A stretch of 64,000 bases of DNA from an uncultured Lachnospiraceae bacterium (GCA_910588965.1 CAJUSO010000012.1:1-64000), one strand, 5' to 3'. Shown: positions 25,482-35,023, counted from the first letter of the stretch. Numbers and translations: made by a program. The notes: generated from the letters alone by a model not told the origin.

Positions 25482-26564
25482 ATGAGCAAAATAATTTTAA
25501 CAGGCGACAGGCCTACCGGGAAGCTGCATGTAGGGCATTATGTGGGTTCCCTGCGCAGGAGGGTGGAACTGCAGGATTCCGGGGAATACGATAAAGTATT
25601 TATTATGATTGCAGACGCCCAGGCATTGACAGATAATGCAGACAACCCGGAAAAAGTCCGGCAGAATGTGGTGGAAGTGGCGCTGGATTACATGGCTTGC
25701 GGGTTGGATCCGGCGAAGTCTACGATGTTCATCCAGTCGCAGATCCCCCAGCTGTGTGAATTGTCTTTTTACTATATGAACCTGGTGACGGTGTCCCGGC
25801 TGCAGCGGAACCCCACGGTAAAATCTGAAATCCAGATGCGTAAATTTGAAGCCAGCATACCGGTAGGGTTTTTCACATATCCCATCAGCCAGGCGGCGGA
25901 CATTACAGCTTTTAAGGCTACAACCGTCCCAGTGGGCGAGGACCAGATGCCCATGATAGAGCAGACCAGGGAGATTGTGCACAAGTTTAATTCTGTCTAT
26001 GGGGACACCTTGGTGGAGCCGCAGATCCTGCTGCCGGAGAACCAGGCCTGCATGCGCCTGCCAGGCACGGACGGGAAGGCAAAAATGAGCAAATCACTGG
26101 GGAACTGCATTTACCTCTCCGAAGAAGCGGACGAGGTGAAGAAAAAAGTCATGAGCATGTTCACAGATCCCAACCACCTGCGCATAGACGACCCAGGGTC
26201 ATTGGAAGGCAATACGGTCTTCACATATCTGGACGCTTTCTGCAGGGACGGGCATTTTGGGCGGTATCTGCCAGAGTATGCAAACCTGGATGAGCTGAAA
26301 GCCCACTACCAGCGGGGCGGCCTGGGGGATGTAAAGGTCAAGAAATTCCTGAACAATGTATTGCAGGAAGTATTGGAGCCAATCCGCAGCCGCAGGAAGG
26401 AACTGCAGAAGGATATCCCTTATATTTACGAGGTACTGAAGAAGGGGAGCAAGGAGGCGGAGGAAGTGGCGGCACAGACCTTGGAAGAGGTGCGGGAAGC
26501 CATGAAGATCAATTACTTTGCTGATGAAGCGCTGATACAGGGACAGGCTGAAAAGTTCCAGTGA
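25482..26564 (+). CDS. trpS: tryptophanyl-tRNA synthetase
   Basis: This 360-residue class I synthetase has the HIGH-type motif HVGHY at residues 16-20 and the KMSKS motif (GKAKMSKSLGN) near residue 200. VGEDQMPMIEQTREI is typical of TrpS. The gap to pyrD is 47 bases, too short for a T-box leader, so it is either co-transcribed with the pyr genes or uses a short promoter. It ends at a 10-bp-stem terminator. Confidence 0.94.
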   Translation: MSKIILTGDRPTGKLHVGHYVGSLRRRVELQDSGEYDKVFIMIADAQALTDNADNPEKVRQNVVEVALDYMACGLDPAKSTMFIQSQIPQLCELSFYYMNLVTVSRLQRNPTVKSEIQMRKFEASIPVGFFTYPISQAADITAFKATTVPVGEDQMPMIEQTREIVHKFNSVYGDTLVEPQILLPENQACMRLPGTDGKAKMSKSLGNCIYLSEEADEVKKKVMSMFTDPNHLRIDDPGSLEGNTVFTYLDAFCRDGHFGRYLPEYANLDELKAHYQRGGLGDVKVKKFLNNVLQEVLEPIRSRRKELQKDIPYIYEVLKKGSKEAEEVAAQTLEEVREAMKINYFADEALIQGQAEKFQ

Positions 26565-26576
26565 TATAGAACCAGT

Positions 26577-26604
26577 AAGAGCCAGATTACTCTGGCTCTT
26601 TTTG
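26577..26604 (+). terminator. trpS terminator overlapping the convergent regulator gene
   Basis: AAGAGCCAGA (26577-26586) pairs perfectly with TCTGGCTCTT (26591-26600) around TTAC, followed by further Ts. The stop codon of the convergent FadR-family gene (26587-26589 on the - strand) lies in the loop. Confidence 0.9.
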
Positions 26605-27303
26605 CAGCAGTTTGTCCAGCTGGTCTTCCACAATCCGGAAATGCTTGTCAAACGCTTTCATGGCGGCAGGCAAGTCTTTCTCCATCAGGGCGTTGTAAAT
26701 CCCCCAATGGGAGCGCCGGAGCAGTTCTGCACGCATACGGTTTGTTAGGATTTTCGTTCGGAAATTCTCAATGAACTGATTCATCAGGTTGTCCAGCATG
26801 GAACTGTACAGGATTAAGATGCGGTTGTGGGAGGCGTTGACCAGCATATGATGGAACCTGACATCCAGCTTGGCGCTTTCGCGGGAACTCATGGGCTGTT
26901 CCATCTGGATTAGGATTTGGTGCATTTCTTCCAGTTCTTCCAGTGTGGCTGCGTCGATGGCCAGGCGTATGGCTGCATATTCGTAACCGGTGCGTATATG
27001 GAAAATTTCGGAAGAATCAATTTCCATCAAAGCCATTACCATGTTGACGGATTTCATCATATATTCCATAGGGTCACAGCGGACATAATTGCCGCTTCCC
27101 TGCAGGCATTCGATAAGCCCTGTAATTTCCAGCATGTGCATGACCTCGCGGATAGAGTTGCGGCTGACCCCTAATTTCTCTGCGATTTCCCGTTCTGTGG
27201 GGATTTTGTCGTTCAGCTTCAACGCACCGGATAAAATCTGTTCTGAAAAATAATCAAATACATATTGGTATGTTTTTTTCCCATTTAACTTCGGGTTATC
27301 CAT
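26587..27303 (-). CDS. FadR/GntR-family regulator of the lactate operon (LctA/LldR-like)
   Basis: This 238-residue protein has an N-terminal winged helix (about 8-70, with IPTEREIAEKLGVSRNSIREV) and a C-terminal all-helical FCD domain. Probable metal ligands are in KLDVRFHHMLV, SHWGIYNAL and DKHF. FCD regulators often sense lactate or other carboxylates. It is the last gene of the - strand run that starts with the permease at 35008. FadR-type operators flank the promoter of that run. Repression relieved by lactate is the likely mode, by analogy with LldR/LctA. Confidence 0.85.
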   Translation of the reverse strand: MDNPKLNGKKTYQYVFDYFSEQILSGALKLNDKIPTEREIAEKLGVSRNSIREVMHMLEITGLIECLQGSGNYVRCDPMEYMMKSVNMVMALMEIDSSEIFHIRTGYEYAAIRLAIDAATLEELEEMHQILIQMEQPMSSRESAKLDVRFHHMLVNASHNRILILYSSMLDNLMNQFIENFRTKILTNRMRAELLRRSHWGIYNALMEKDLPAAMKAFDKHFRIVEDQLDKLLQKEPE

Positions 27304-27460
27304 TCTGCCCCCTTCCTTCTTCTTGGCTTATGGTTAGCATATGGAATTTATTGTAATATAATGCAGAGGAATTTGCAAGGGTAAAAATGCCTTGCTTTTG
27401 GGATTTATCTGCCAGGATGGCTGGGGGCTAGGGGATTGCCAGGGGATGGTGTCGGAAAGC

Positions 27461-27506
27461 GGAACAGCAGATTTGCCATTTACAGGGTGGCAAACCTGCT
27501 GTTTCC
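27461..27506. repeat. long inverted repeat between larA and the regulator gene
   Basis: The left arm at 27461-27478 and the right arm at 27488-27506 match over 18 positions with one mismatch and one extra base (GGAACAGCAG.../...CTGCTGTTTCC). There is no T-run on the - strand, so it may be a processing or stability hairpin in the operon mRNA rather than a classic terminator. The rest of 27304-27570 shows no gene. Confidence 0.7.
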
Positions 27507-27570
27507 TACGTGAAAATATGTATGTATTACTCCAGCCTGCAATGTATGCTGAAAGGATTGGAGCCTTGGT

Positions 27571-28857
27571 TTATTCTGGCGTTTTTACCATAACAGATAC
27601 GCCGTCTGGGATAACTGCAATATGGGCGTCCCTGCCTTTGGCTTCCAGAGCCATCTCCAGGGCTTTATTTACATCTGGCGCTGTCTCAAACCCCATCTCC
27701 TGTGCCATGCCACGGTATTTTTCACACATGACATAGATGACCTTATGGTGGATTAAAATTCGGCTTTGGATTTGGTATTCCCATTGGTCGGGTTTTGTCT
27801 GGTCCTGGGGGATACGCAAAATCCCATCCATCAAGGACTGCGGGCTTTCGCTATCTTTTAAGGCATTATAAAATCCCTCGCCCCCATGGCCGTCCCCACA
27901 GCCGGATACCATAATGATGATGCCATCTTCCTTCGAGGCGGCCTCTGCAGCCGTCATACCCTTGACAGACTGGTACATATTCTGGTCTAAGGGATATCCG
28001 CCATTGGTGGAGATTGCAATGTCTGCTGGCTTGCTTGGCGTGACCTGGCAGTATTGTTGGAGGAAACGGCAGCCGGCATCGTGCGCTTTGATAGCGTCGC
28101 CAGCCACGGCATGGACTACCTTTTTGTCAGTGTCAATCACCACATTAACGATATATGCCTGGTTTGCCATCCGGCTTGCAGCAACCATATCCCTGTGGAT
28201 AGGGTTGTTTTCTAATATGCCGGTACGGCTGTAGGGCGAGTCGATAAAGACGGAGCAGTGGTTCCCCAGGACCGTTACCTTGCTGGATACGCCTGGGAGC
28301 ACGCTTTTACGCCCGCCGGAGAACCCGGCGAAAAAGTGCGTCTCAATAAATCCTTCGCTGACCAGAAGGTCTGCTTTTGCCGCTATTTTATTAATCAAGA
28401 GCGGTGCGCCGGAAGGGAGCGTACCCAAGTTTACCATAGCGTCCATGTCGCAGCTGTCGTGGATTGCGATTTTCTCATTGCCTACGATTTCTTCCCCGAA
28501 TTTGCCTACAAGTTCCTCCCGGGTAGTTGCCCGGTGGAAGCCTGTTGCAATCAGCAGCGTAATGTCTGCCTGAGGGTTCCCAGTACGGATTTCCTGCAGC
28601 ATGAAAGGGATGATGTGCTTGCTTGGGACGGGCCTCGTATGGTCAGAACAGATGATTACTACTTTTTGCTTGCCTGCGGAAAGTTCTGCAAGGGTGGGAG
28701 AGCCGATGGGATGCCTCATGGCCTCCTGCACAATCTCATCCTCCGTTTTCCCAGTTTTTGGCATGGATTCAATGGAAGATTCCAGAACCTCATAATCTAA
28801 AGTATCATCCAGATGCAGCATCATGCCTTCTCTGGAGAAAGGTAATTTTATATCCAT
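27571..28857 (-). CDS. larA: nickel-dependent lactate racemase LarA
   Basis: This 428-residue protein keeps every key residue at the numbering of the Lactobacillus plantarum enzyme: Asp72 and Arg75 (SDHTRP), His108 (GFHRATT), His174, Lys184 (GGRKS) and His200 (GNHCS). Lys184 and His200 hold the nickel-pincer nucleotide. It interconverts D- and L-lactate so that both isomers reach the dehydrogenase. The cofactor genes larB, larC and larE are not in the window and must lie elsewhere. It is the sixth gene of the lactate operon. Confidence 0.92.
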   Translation of the reverse strand: MDIKLPFSREGMMLHLDDTLDYEVLESSIESMPKTGKTEDEIVQEAMRHPIGSPTLAELSAGKQKVVIICSDHTRPVPSKHIIPFMLQEIRTGNPQADITLLIATGFHRATTREELVGKFGEEIVGNEKIAIHDSCDMDAMVNLGTLPSGAPLLINKIAAKADLLVSEGFIETHFFAGFSGGRKSVLPGVSSKVTVLGNHCSVFIDSPYSRTGILENNPIHRDMVAASRMANQAYIVNVVIDTDKKVVHAVAGDAIKAHDAGCRFLQQYCQVTPSKPADIAISTNGGYPLDQNMYQSVKGMTAAEAASKEDGIIIMVSGCGDGHGGEGFYNALKDSESPQSLMDGILRIPQDQTKPDQWEYQIQSRILIHHKVIYVMCEKYRGMAQEMGFETAPDVNKALEMALEAKGRDAHIAVIPDGVSVMVKTPE

Positions 28858-28880
28858 AACAATGCACCCCTTCTAAGATA

Positions 28881-30023
28881 TTATTTTACGCCCATCCATC
28901 CAGAGATAACCATCATCTGGACCTCAGAAGTGCCTTCATAGATTTCTGTAATCTTGGCATCGCGCATCATGCGCTCAATGGGGTAGTCTTTGGTGTAGCC
29001 ATATCCGCCGTACAGCTGCAGGCAGCGGCGCGTCACGTCCGATGCATTCCTGGAAGCCACTAATTTTGCCATGGCTGCTTTGTGGGAGAAGTTCTCATGG
29101 CTGTCCTTTGCGCAGGCAGCCTGGTATACAAGGAGTTTGGCAGCCTCTGTATTGGCCTTCATCTGAGCTAGCTCAAACTGGGTGTTCTGGAACTGGGAAA
29201 GCCTGCGCCCAAACTGTTTCCTCTCCTGGACATATTTTACAGTCTCTTCAATGGCGCCCTCTGCAATACCAAGGGCTTGGGCAGCAATGCCTACGCGGCC
29301 GCCGTCCAAGGTCATCATGGCGTATTTGAAGCCCTTGCCAAGTTCCCCTACCAGGTTTTCCTTTGGCACAATGCAGTCTTCAAAGACTAATTCACAGGTA
29401 GAGGAGGCGCGGATGCCCATCTTGTCTTCATGCTTCCCAATGGAGAAGCCCTGGAAGCCTTTTTCAACAATAAAGGCGGAAATGCCTTTGGTACCCTGGG
29501 ATTTGTCTGTCATTGCCAGCACAAAGAATACGTCGGCTGCGCCGGCATTTGTGATGAAGATTTTGGAGCCGTTCAATACCCAATGGTCCCCTGCGTCTAT
29601 CGCAACGGTCTGCTGGCCGGAAGCGTCCGTCCCTGCGTTTGGTTCCGTCAGGGCAAAAGCGCCGAGCCATTCGCCGGAGCAGAGTTTGGGGAGGTATTTC
29701 TTTTTCTGCTCTTCAGAGCAGAATTGGTAAATCGGGGTACAGCAGAGGGAAGTGTGGGCGGATACGATAACGCCGGTGGTTGCGCAGTATTTGCTAAGTT
29801 CTTCTACTGTTTGGATGTAGGCCAAGGTATCCATGCCAGATCCGCCGTATTCCTCTGGGAAGGGGATGCCTAAGAGACCCATTTCTGCCATCTGCTTTAC
29901 GTTGTCCATAGGGAATTCTTCTGTCTGGTCAATGGTGGCTGCCAGGGGTTTTACGTCGTTTACAGCAAATTCATGTACCATATCTAAAATGTCCTGATGT
30001 ATTTCATCTTGTTTAAAATCCAT
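28881..30023 (-). CDS. acyl-CoA dehydrogenase (short-chain, Etf-linked)
   Basis: This 380-residue flavoprotein has the short-chain acyl-CoA dehydrogenase layout: FALTEPNAGTDAS, the FITNAGAADVFFVLA segment, YGGYGYTKDYPIERMMRD, and the catalytic Glu363 in YEGTSE. It uses EtfAB as electron partner, and etfA/etfB lie just upstream. Butyryl-CoA dehydrogenase or acryloyl/propionyl-CoA activity are both possible. It sits between etfA and larA, an addition to the lctBCDEF set known from Acetobacterium. A stable hairpin separates it from etfA. Confidence 0.88.
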   Translation of the reverse strand: MDFKQDEIHQDILDMVHEFAVNDVKPLAATIDQTEEFPMDNVKQMAEMGLLGIPFPEEYGGSGMDTLAYIQTVEELSKYCATTGVIVSAHTSLCCTPIYQFCSEEQKKKYLPKLCSGEWLGAFALTEPNAGTDASGQQTVAIDAGDHWVLNGSKIFITNAGAADVFFVLAMTDKSQGTKGISAFIVEKGFQGFSIGKHEDKMGIRASSTCELVFEDCIVPKENLVGELGKGFKYAMMTLDGGRVGIAAQALGIAEGAIEETVKYVQERKQFGRRLSQFQNTQFELAQMKANTEAAKLLVYQAACAKDSHENFSHKAAMAKLVASRNASDVTRRCLQLYGGYGYTKDYPIERMMRDAKITEIYEGTSEVQMMVISGWMGVK

Positions 30024-30082
30024 GATTAATCCTCCGTTTTCTTTGAGATAAAAGAATGCTTTATGATCCGATGCCAGCTGCG

Positions 30083-30109
30083 CCAGGGAGGGATTCGGCC
30101 CTTCCCTGG
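30083..30109 (-). promoter_or_regulatory. intercistronic hairpin between etfA and the acyl-CoA dehydrogenase gene
   Basis: CCAGGGAGGG (30083-30092) pairs with CCCTTCCCTGG (30099-30109) with one bulge. No T-run follows on the - strand. It lies in the longest gap of the operon (118 bases) and may stabilise or uncouple the etf part of the mRNA. Confidence 0.65.
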
Positions 30110-30141
30110 GCTGTTTTGGCAGGCAGGAAATGGGTAGGTTT

Positions 30142-31149
30142 TTAGGCCTTGCGGGCTTTGAAGGCGGCAGTTAAGGAAGGCACTACTTCGTTCAGGTTTC
30201 CTACGATGCCGTAGTCGGCCACTTCGAAAATAGGCGCGTCTTCATCTTTGTTGACGGCGATGACGGTGTCCGCTCCGGAAATCCCGGCCAGATGCTGGAT
30301 AGCTCCGGAGATGCCGATAGCGAAGTAGAGTTTCGGTGCGACAGTTTTTCCGGATTGGCCTACCTGGTGGGCGTGGGGCATCCAGCCTGCGTCTACCACG
30401 GCGCGGCTGCAGCCTATGGTCGCGCCCAGCTCAGCGGCTAAATCTTCCAATAACTTGAAGTTTTCAGCAGAGCCGACACCGCGTCCGCCGGATACGATAA
30501 TGTCGGCTTCTTCCAAATTGATGGATTCGGCTATTTCTTTGACACGTTCTACCAGTTTGGTGCGGATTTCTTCGGGGGCTACATGGATAGTTTCCTGGAT
30601 GATTTCACCGGTGCGGCTTTCGTCATAGGCGCCTTTCTTGAATACGGCGGGACGTACCGTACCCATCTGGGGGCGGTGATCCGGGCACATAATCGTGGCC
30701 ATTAGGTTGCCGCCGAAGGTGGGGCGCGTCCAGGCGATGTTCCCGGTTTCCCCGTCGATGCCAATGGCGGTGCAATCGGCTGTCAGGCCGGTCTTCAGGC
30801 GGCAGGATATGCGGGGGCCCATGTCACGGCCATTGTTGGTAGCGCCAATCATCAAGGTCTCTGGCTTATATTTTTCCACCAAGGTAACGAATGCCTTTGT
30901 GAAGGCATCTGTTGTATAGTACTCATATTCCGGGCCGTCCACGGTGATGGCGGAATCGGCGCCATAGCAAATTGCGTCTTTTGCGACGCCTTCAATATCT
31001 TTACCGATGACAACAGCTACCAATGCGCATTCCTTTTGCCTGGCCAATGGCTTTGCCGCGTTTAACAGTTCATATCCGACATTTTTGGCTTTTCCGCACT
31101 CTGTCTCAATGAATACCCATATATTTTTATAATCATTCAGATTGCCCAT
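30142..31149 (-). CDS. etfA: electron transfer flavoprotein alpha subunit
   Basis: This 335-residue protein has the C-terminal FAD-binding region typical of EtfA (SRAVVDAGWMPHAHQVGQSGKTVAPKLYFAIGISGAIQH and AVNKDEDAPIFEVADYG, described in pieces). It begins directly with the Etf fold; the N-terminal ferredoxin-like domain found in some lactate-linked Etf alpha chains is absent. It follows etfB after 13 bases and likely passes electrons between the lactate dehydrogenase or the acyl-CoA dehydrogenase and NAD/ferredoxin. Confidence 0.92.
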   Translation of the reverse strand: MGNLNDYKNIWVFIETECGKAKNVGYELLNAAKPLARQKECALVAVVIGKDIEGVAKDAICYGADSAITVDGPEYEYYTTDAFTKAFVTLVEKYKPETLMIGATNNGRDMGPRISCRLKTGLTADCTAIGIDGETGNIAWTRPTFGGNLMATIMCPDHRPQMGTVRPAVFKKGAYDESRTGEIIQETIHVAPEEIRTKLVERVKEIAESINLEEADIIVSGGRGVGSAENFKLLEDLAAELGATIGCSRAVVDAGWMPHAHQVGQSGKTVAPKLYFAIGISGAIQHLAGISGADTVIAVNKDEDAPIFEVADYGIVGNLNEVVPSLTAAFKARKA

Positions 31150-31162
31150 ATTTGCTTCCTCC

Positions 31163-31966
31163 TTATAAAAGTTTTGCTTCTTCCATCAGCTTTACAACTT
31201 CATTTGCTGCGTCTGCTGCTTCCATGCCAGCCAATTTCACCCCGTTTTTCTCACGGACAGGCGTAAAAGTCTTCTTTACCCTGGTAGGGGAGCCGTTCAG
31301 CCCGCACAATGCCAGGTTGATTGCCGGGATGTCCTCTTCCGTCAGTACAGGGATTTCTTTCTTCTTTGCAGCCATTTTGCTCTTAATGGTAGGATAGCGC
31401 GGCTCATAAGGCAGCTTCACGACGGTCACTACGGCAGGAAGGCTGGTGGAAATCATATCATACCCGGCATCATATTCCCGTTTCACCTGGATTTCCCCAT
31501 CTTTTTCCAGAATATCCAATGCATAGGTAATCTGCGGAAGCCCCAGATGCTCGGCAATCTCCGGCCCCACCTGGGCGGTATCCCCATCCGTAGCCTGCTT
31601 CCCGCAGAGGATTAAATCAAATTCCAGGCCTTCCTTCTCTTCAATAGCCTTAATCGCCTCTGAAAGGATATAACTGGTAGCCAAGGTATCGGATCCGCCG
31701 AAATTCCTGCTGGAAATCAGATACCCCCCGTCAGCCCCGACAGCAAGGCAGGACTTAATCGCTTCCTTCGCCTGTTCCGGCCCCATGGAAATAACAATCA
31801 GCTTCCCGCCAGAAGCTTCCTTCAGGCGTACGCCCACTTCCTGGGCATAAGTGTCAAAGGGATTCACAATACTGGGAACACCTTTACGGATTAAAGTGTG
31901 GGTTACAGGATCCACCTTGATTTCATTCGTATCAGGCACCTGTTTCATGCATACACATATATTCAT
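31163..31966 (-). CDS. etfB: electron transfer flavoprotein beta subunit
   Basis: This 267-residue protein opens with MNICVCMKQVPDTNEIKVD and contains LILCGKQATDGDTAQVGPEIAEHL, typical of EtfB. In lactate-fermenting acetogens and butyrate producers the equivalent LctB takes part in flavin-based electron confurcation, in which lactate oxidation to pyruvate with NAD is driven by reduced ferredoxin. That role is inferred from the operon context. Confidence 0.92.
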   Translation of the reverse strand: MNICVCMKQVPDTNEIKVDPVTHTLIRKGVPSIVNPFDTYAQEVGVRLKEASGGKLIVISMGPEQAKEAIKSCLAVGADGGYLISSRNFGGSDTLATSYILSEAIKAIEEKEGLEFDLILCGKQATDGDTAQVGPEIAEHLGLPQITYALDILEKDGEIQVKREYDAGYDMISTSLPAVVTVVKLPYEPRYPTIKSKMAAKKKEIPVLTEEDIPAINLALCGLNGSPTRVKKTFTPVREKNGVKLAGMEAADAANEVVKLMEEAKLL

Positions 31967-32021
31967 AAAAATTTCCTCCTATTTTTTTGTTTATTTTAAC
32001 GCTGGATTCCGGAGCATCCTT

Positions 32022-33434
32022 CTACAACCGATAGCAAACCTTCCCTGGATTCAGTATCATCTTTGGGTCAAACACCCTCTTAATCCCTTCCATAATCTGC
32101 ATATTTGTTTCCCCGACAGAGTCCACCAGATACTTTACCTTCCCAGACCCAATGCCATGCTCCCCGGACACGAGCCCGCCGCAGTCCGTGGCCTCTTTAT
32201 AAATAATGCCAAAGAATTTATCTACCCTCTTCTTGAATTCTTCCTCTTCCAGGCTGTTGGAGCACTGGTAAATATGTAAATTCCCATCCCCTGCATGCCC
32301 AAAGGATTTAATAACCAGCCCGCAGCTTTCCCCGGTCTTGTTGACAAATTCCAGATAATCTGCAATCCTATTTACTGGGACTACCACGTCGCATTCATCC
32401 AGCAATTTTGTCTCTTCCATGATTGCTTCAAGGAAAGAGGAGCGTGCAGCCCACGCATCCTTAATTTTCCCTGGCGTATCAGCCACCAGCACATCAATGG
32501 CGCCTTCTTCCAGCACCAATTCTGCTGCCTGCTCTACCAGGGAATCTACTTCTTCTTCCGAAGCCCCGTCCAAGGTCACAAGGAGGTAAGCGCCAATCTG
32601 TGTCCCTTCCAGTTCCTGCGGGAATACGGATTTCCCAATATAGCGTTCCGATGCCAGTACAATCTCACGTTCCATAAATTCAATAGCCTGTGGGTCCATA
32701 TGCGCCATTTTGAATTTTGGAACGGTGGAAAGGGCTGTATGCAAATCCTCAAAGGGGATAATCAAGGAAGCCGCTGCCTTGGGTGCAGGAATAATTTTCA
32801 GGGTCAGTTCCGTGATAATCCCCAGCGTGCCCTCGGAGCCAATCATCAGGTTCAGGAGGGAGTATCCAGAGGATGTCTTGGAAACGGTGGCGCCTAGGCG
32901 GGTAATCTCGCCCGTAGGCAGGACCACAGTCATCGCCCGTACATAATCCCTGGTAGCGCCGTATTTTACAGCCCGCATGCCGCCGGCGTTTGTGGCTACG
33001 TTGCCGCCTACACAGGCAAATTTCTCTCCAGGATCTGGCGGATAGAGCATGCCTCTTTGCTGGCAGTCTTCTGCCAAGTCGTTTAGCAGGACGCCTGCTT
33101 CGATTTCTACCACAAAGTTTTCCATATCATAAGATTTGATTTTGTTCATCTTGGAAATATCAATCAGCACGCCGCCGTAAATGGGGACTGCCCCTCCTGC
33201 CAGGCCTGTGCCTGCGCCTCTGGGCGTGACAGGGATATTGTTTTCATAACAGATTTTCATAATAGCTGCTACTTCCTCTGTGGAACGCGGCTGGATGGCT
33301 ATGTCCGGCATATGGGTGCCGTAGATGGGCATTTCGTCTTTGGCATAGTCTGGGTTGATGTCATCCCCTAAGAATACATAGCTGGAAACAGCTTGGAGCT
33401 GTGCTATGATATCAGGTGTTAATTGGTTATACAT
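32022..33434 (-). CDS. lctD: FAD-linked D-lactate/glycolate-type dehydrogenase (LctD-like)
   Basis: This 470-residue protein belongs to the GlcD/VAO flavoenzyme family: PCMH FAD-binding domain with TPRGAGTGLAGGAVP, PPDPGEKFACVGGNVATNAGG and IGSEGTLGIITEL, then the C-terminal oxidase domain with GHAGDGNLH and SGEHGIGSGK. It oxidises lactate to pyruvate and hands electrons to the Etf pair encoded just downstream. It lies between the permease and etfB. Confidence 0.9.
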   Translation of the reverse strand: MYNQLTPDIIAQLQAVSSYVFLGDDINPDYAKDEMPIYGTHMPDIAIQPRSTEEVAAIMKICYENNIPVTPRGAGTGLAGGAVPIYGGVLIDISKMNKIKSYDMENFVVEIEAGVLLNDLAEDCQQRGMLYPPDPGEKFACVGGNVATNAGGMRAVKYGATRDYVRAMTVVLPTGEITRLGATVSKTSSGYSLLNLMIGSEGTLGIITELTLKIIPAPKAAASLIIPFEDLHTALSTVPKFKMAHMDPQAIEFMEREIVLASERYIGKSVFPQELEGTQIGAYLLVTLDGASEEEVDSLVEQAAELVLEEGAIDVLVADTPGKIKDAWAARSSFLEAIMEETKLLDECDVVVPVNRIADYLEFVNKTGESCGLVIKSFGHAGDGNLHIYQCSNSLEEEEFKKRVDKFFGIIYKEATDCGGLVSGEHGIGSGKVKYLVDSVGETNMQIMEGIKRVFDPKMILNPGKVCYRL

Positions 33435-33463
33435 TTATGTTACCTCCTTTATGTTATTTACTT

Positions 33464-35008
33464 TTATCCGAATAAGGATCCGGCATAACAGATAATGCCT
33501 GCCAGGATAACGTAGAGTAGGAAATACTTAAACACGGCGCTTAAGATTTTACTCTCAGATCCTACCTTATTAATGGCTCCAGCACCGATGGCGATTCCCT
33601 GAGGGCAGATCATTTTGCCAATCCCGGCTCCCATTACGTTGGCGGCGGCCATCCAGGTGGCGTTTAAGCCAAGGGCGGCGGCCGTCTCGCTCTGCAGCCC
33701 GCCGAACAGGACGCAGGTTGACGTGCCGGAGCCTGTCACGAATGCTCCCAGGGCTCCAATCAATGGGGCGAACAATGGGTAGAAGGAGCCTGTCACAACG
33801 ACCAGGAACTGTGCGATATCGGAAATCATCCCACTGTAACCCATGATTTTGGCCGTTGCCATGACAGAGCAGATGGTAAGGATAGTCTTCCAATATTTCT
33901 GGAGGGTTATGGCGAATACCTGCATCATATCGCGTATGCTGGCTTTCTGGATGGACCCTCCAATAATTGCTGCCAGGAAAATCATGACCCCAGGCGTATT
34001 AATCCAACTGAAGGCCAATGCATTCCCCCCTTCCCCCGCATAGACCGTCACGGTGCTTTTGATGCCTGCGATGGTATTATGTATGGGCGGGCATATGGTA
34101 GAAGTGCCCATCAGAAGGAGGAATATCAAAAGGAAGGGGCTCCAGGCTTTGATGCCGTTGCCAAGCGTTATGGAACTTTCCTTGCCTTCTGCCTCGGAAA
34201 TCTGGATGGCATAGCTTTCATCTGGCTTCCGGTGAAAGATTTTCGCCCCGGCAACCAGGCATCCCATGGAGCAGATAGACCCGATGATGTTGGGAAGTTC
34301 CGGCCCGATGAACTGGGCTGTGAAAAACCATGGGACGGTAAAGGAAACTGCCGCCGTCAATGTGATGGGGAGCATCCCCTTTAATGCCTTTATTCCTTTG
34401 CCGCAGATGAAGACCATCAGGATTGGGGAAATAAATGTCAGGATGCATTGGATTAAGACAACGTTCCCAGATAAAGGCAGGATGTCTGTGCCTGTTACCG
34501 ATGCAAGGGTGACAGTGGGGACGCCTACCGAGCCAAAGGCTGTGGGGGTGGAGTTGACCACCAGGCATGCAAGCACGGCACTGATAGGGTCAAGGCCGAT
34601 GCCTGCCAGGATAGATGCCGGAATGGCGACTGCTGTCCCAAACCCAGCCATCCCTTCCATAAAATTCCCGAATCCCCATCCTATTATCAGTGCCAGGATC
34701 CGTTTGTCCCGGGAGACACTGGCGAGCATTTTCTTAATCAAGTCCATGGCACCAGTCTTTACGGCCAGGTTGTAAGTAAAGAGCGCCGCTACAATGACCA
34801 GGCAGATGGGCCACAGGGCGTTCAGTATGCCTTCCAAAGCGGCAGTGGCTGTGCAAGCTGCGCTCAGCTGCCAGTAAAAGGCCGCCAACAGGACAGTGAT
34901 AAAAAGAGCAATGATGCACGCTTTATGCCCAGCCATTTTCAATCCGCTCAGGGCTGCGATTAACCAGAGGATTGGCAGCATTGCCAGTAGAAATTCAAAT
35001 AGTAACAA
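33464..35008 (-). CDS. lctP: L-lactate permease (LctP family)
   Basis: This 514-residue polytopic membrane protein has a dozen or more hydrophobic segments and the LctP signature regions MEGMAGFGTAVAIPASIL and GSGTSTCVLFGGLQ. It imports lactate with protons. It is the first gene of the - strand operon. The start is TTG 35008, with AAAGGAGAAGTA directly upstream; the next in-frame ATG is ten codons inside the first membrane segment. Operator copies at 35024, 35109 and 35226 flank its promoter. Confidence 0.92.
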   Translation of the reverse strand: MLLFEFLLAMLPILWLIAALSGLKMAGHKACIIALFITVLLAAFYWQLSAACTATAALEGILNALWPICLVIVAALFTYNLAVKTGAMDLIKKMLASVSRDKRILALIIGWGFGNFMEGMAGFGTAVAIPASILAGIGLDPISAVLACLVVNSTPTAFGSVGVPTVTLASVTGTDILPLSGNVVLIQCILTFISPILMVFICGKGIKALKGMLPITLTAAVSFTVPWFFTAQFIGPELPNIIGSICSMGCLVAGAKIFHRKPDESYAIQISEAEGKESSITLGNGIKAWSPFLLIFLLLMGTSTICPPIHNTIAGIKSTVTVYAGEGGNALAFSWINTPGVMIFLAAIIGGSIQKASIRDMMQVFAITLQKYWKTILTICSVMATAKIMGYSGMISDIAQFLVVVTGSFYPLFAPLIGALGAFVTGSGTSTCVLFGGLQSETAAALGLNATWMAAANVMGAGIGKMICPQGIAIGAGAINKVGSESKILSAVFKYFLLYVILAGIICYAGSLFG

Positions 35009-35023
35009 TACTTCTCCTTTCTA

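Noticed and set aside
28258..28800. 180-codon + strand frame opposite larA
   Set aside because: LarA keeps all catalytic residues on the other strand; this is a shadow frame.
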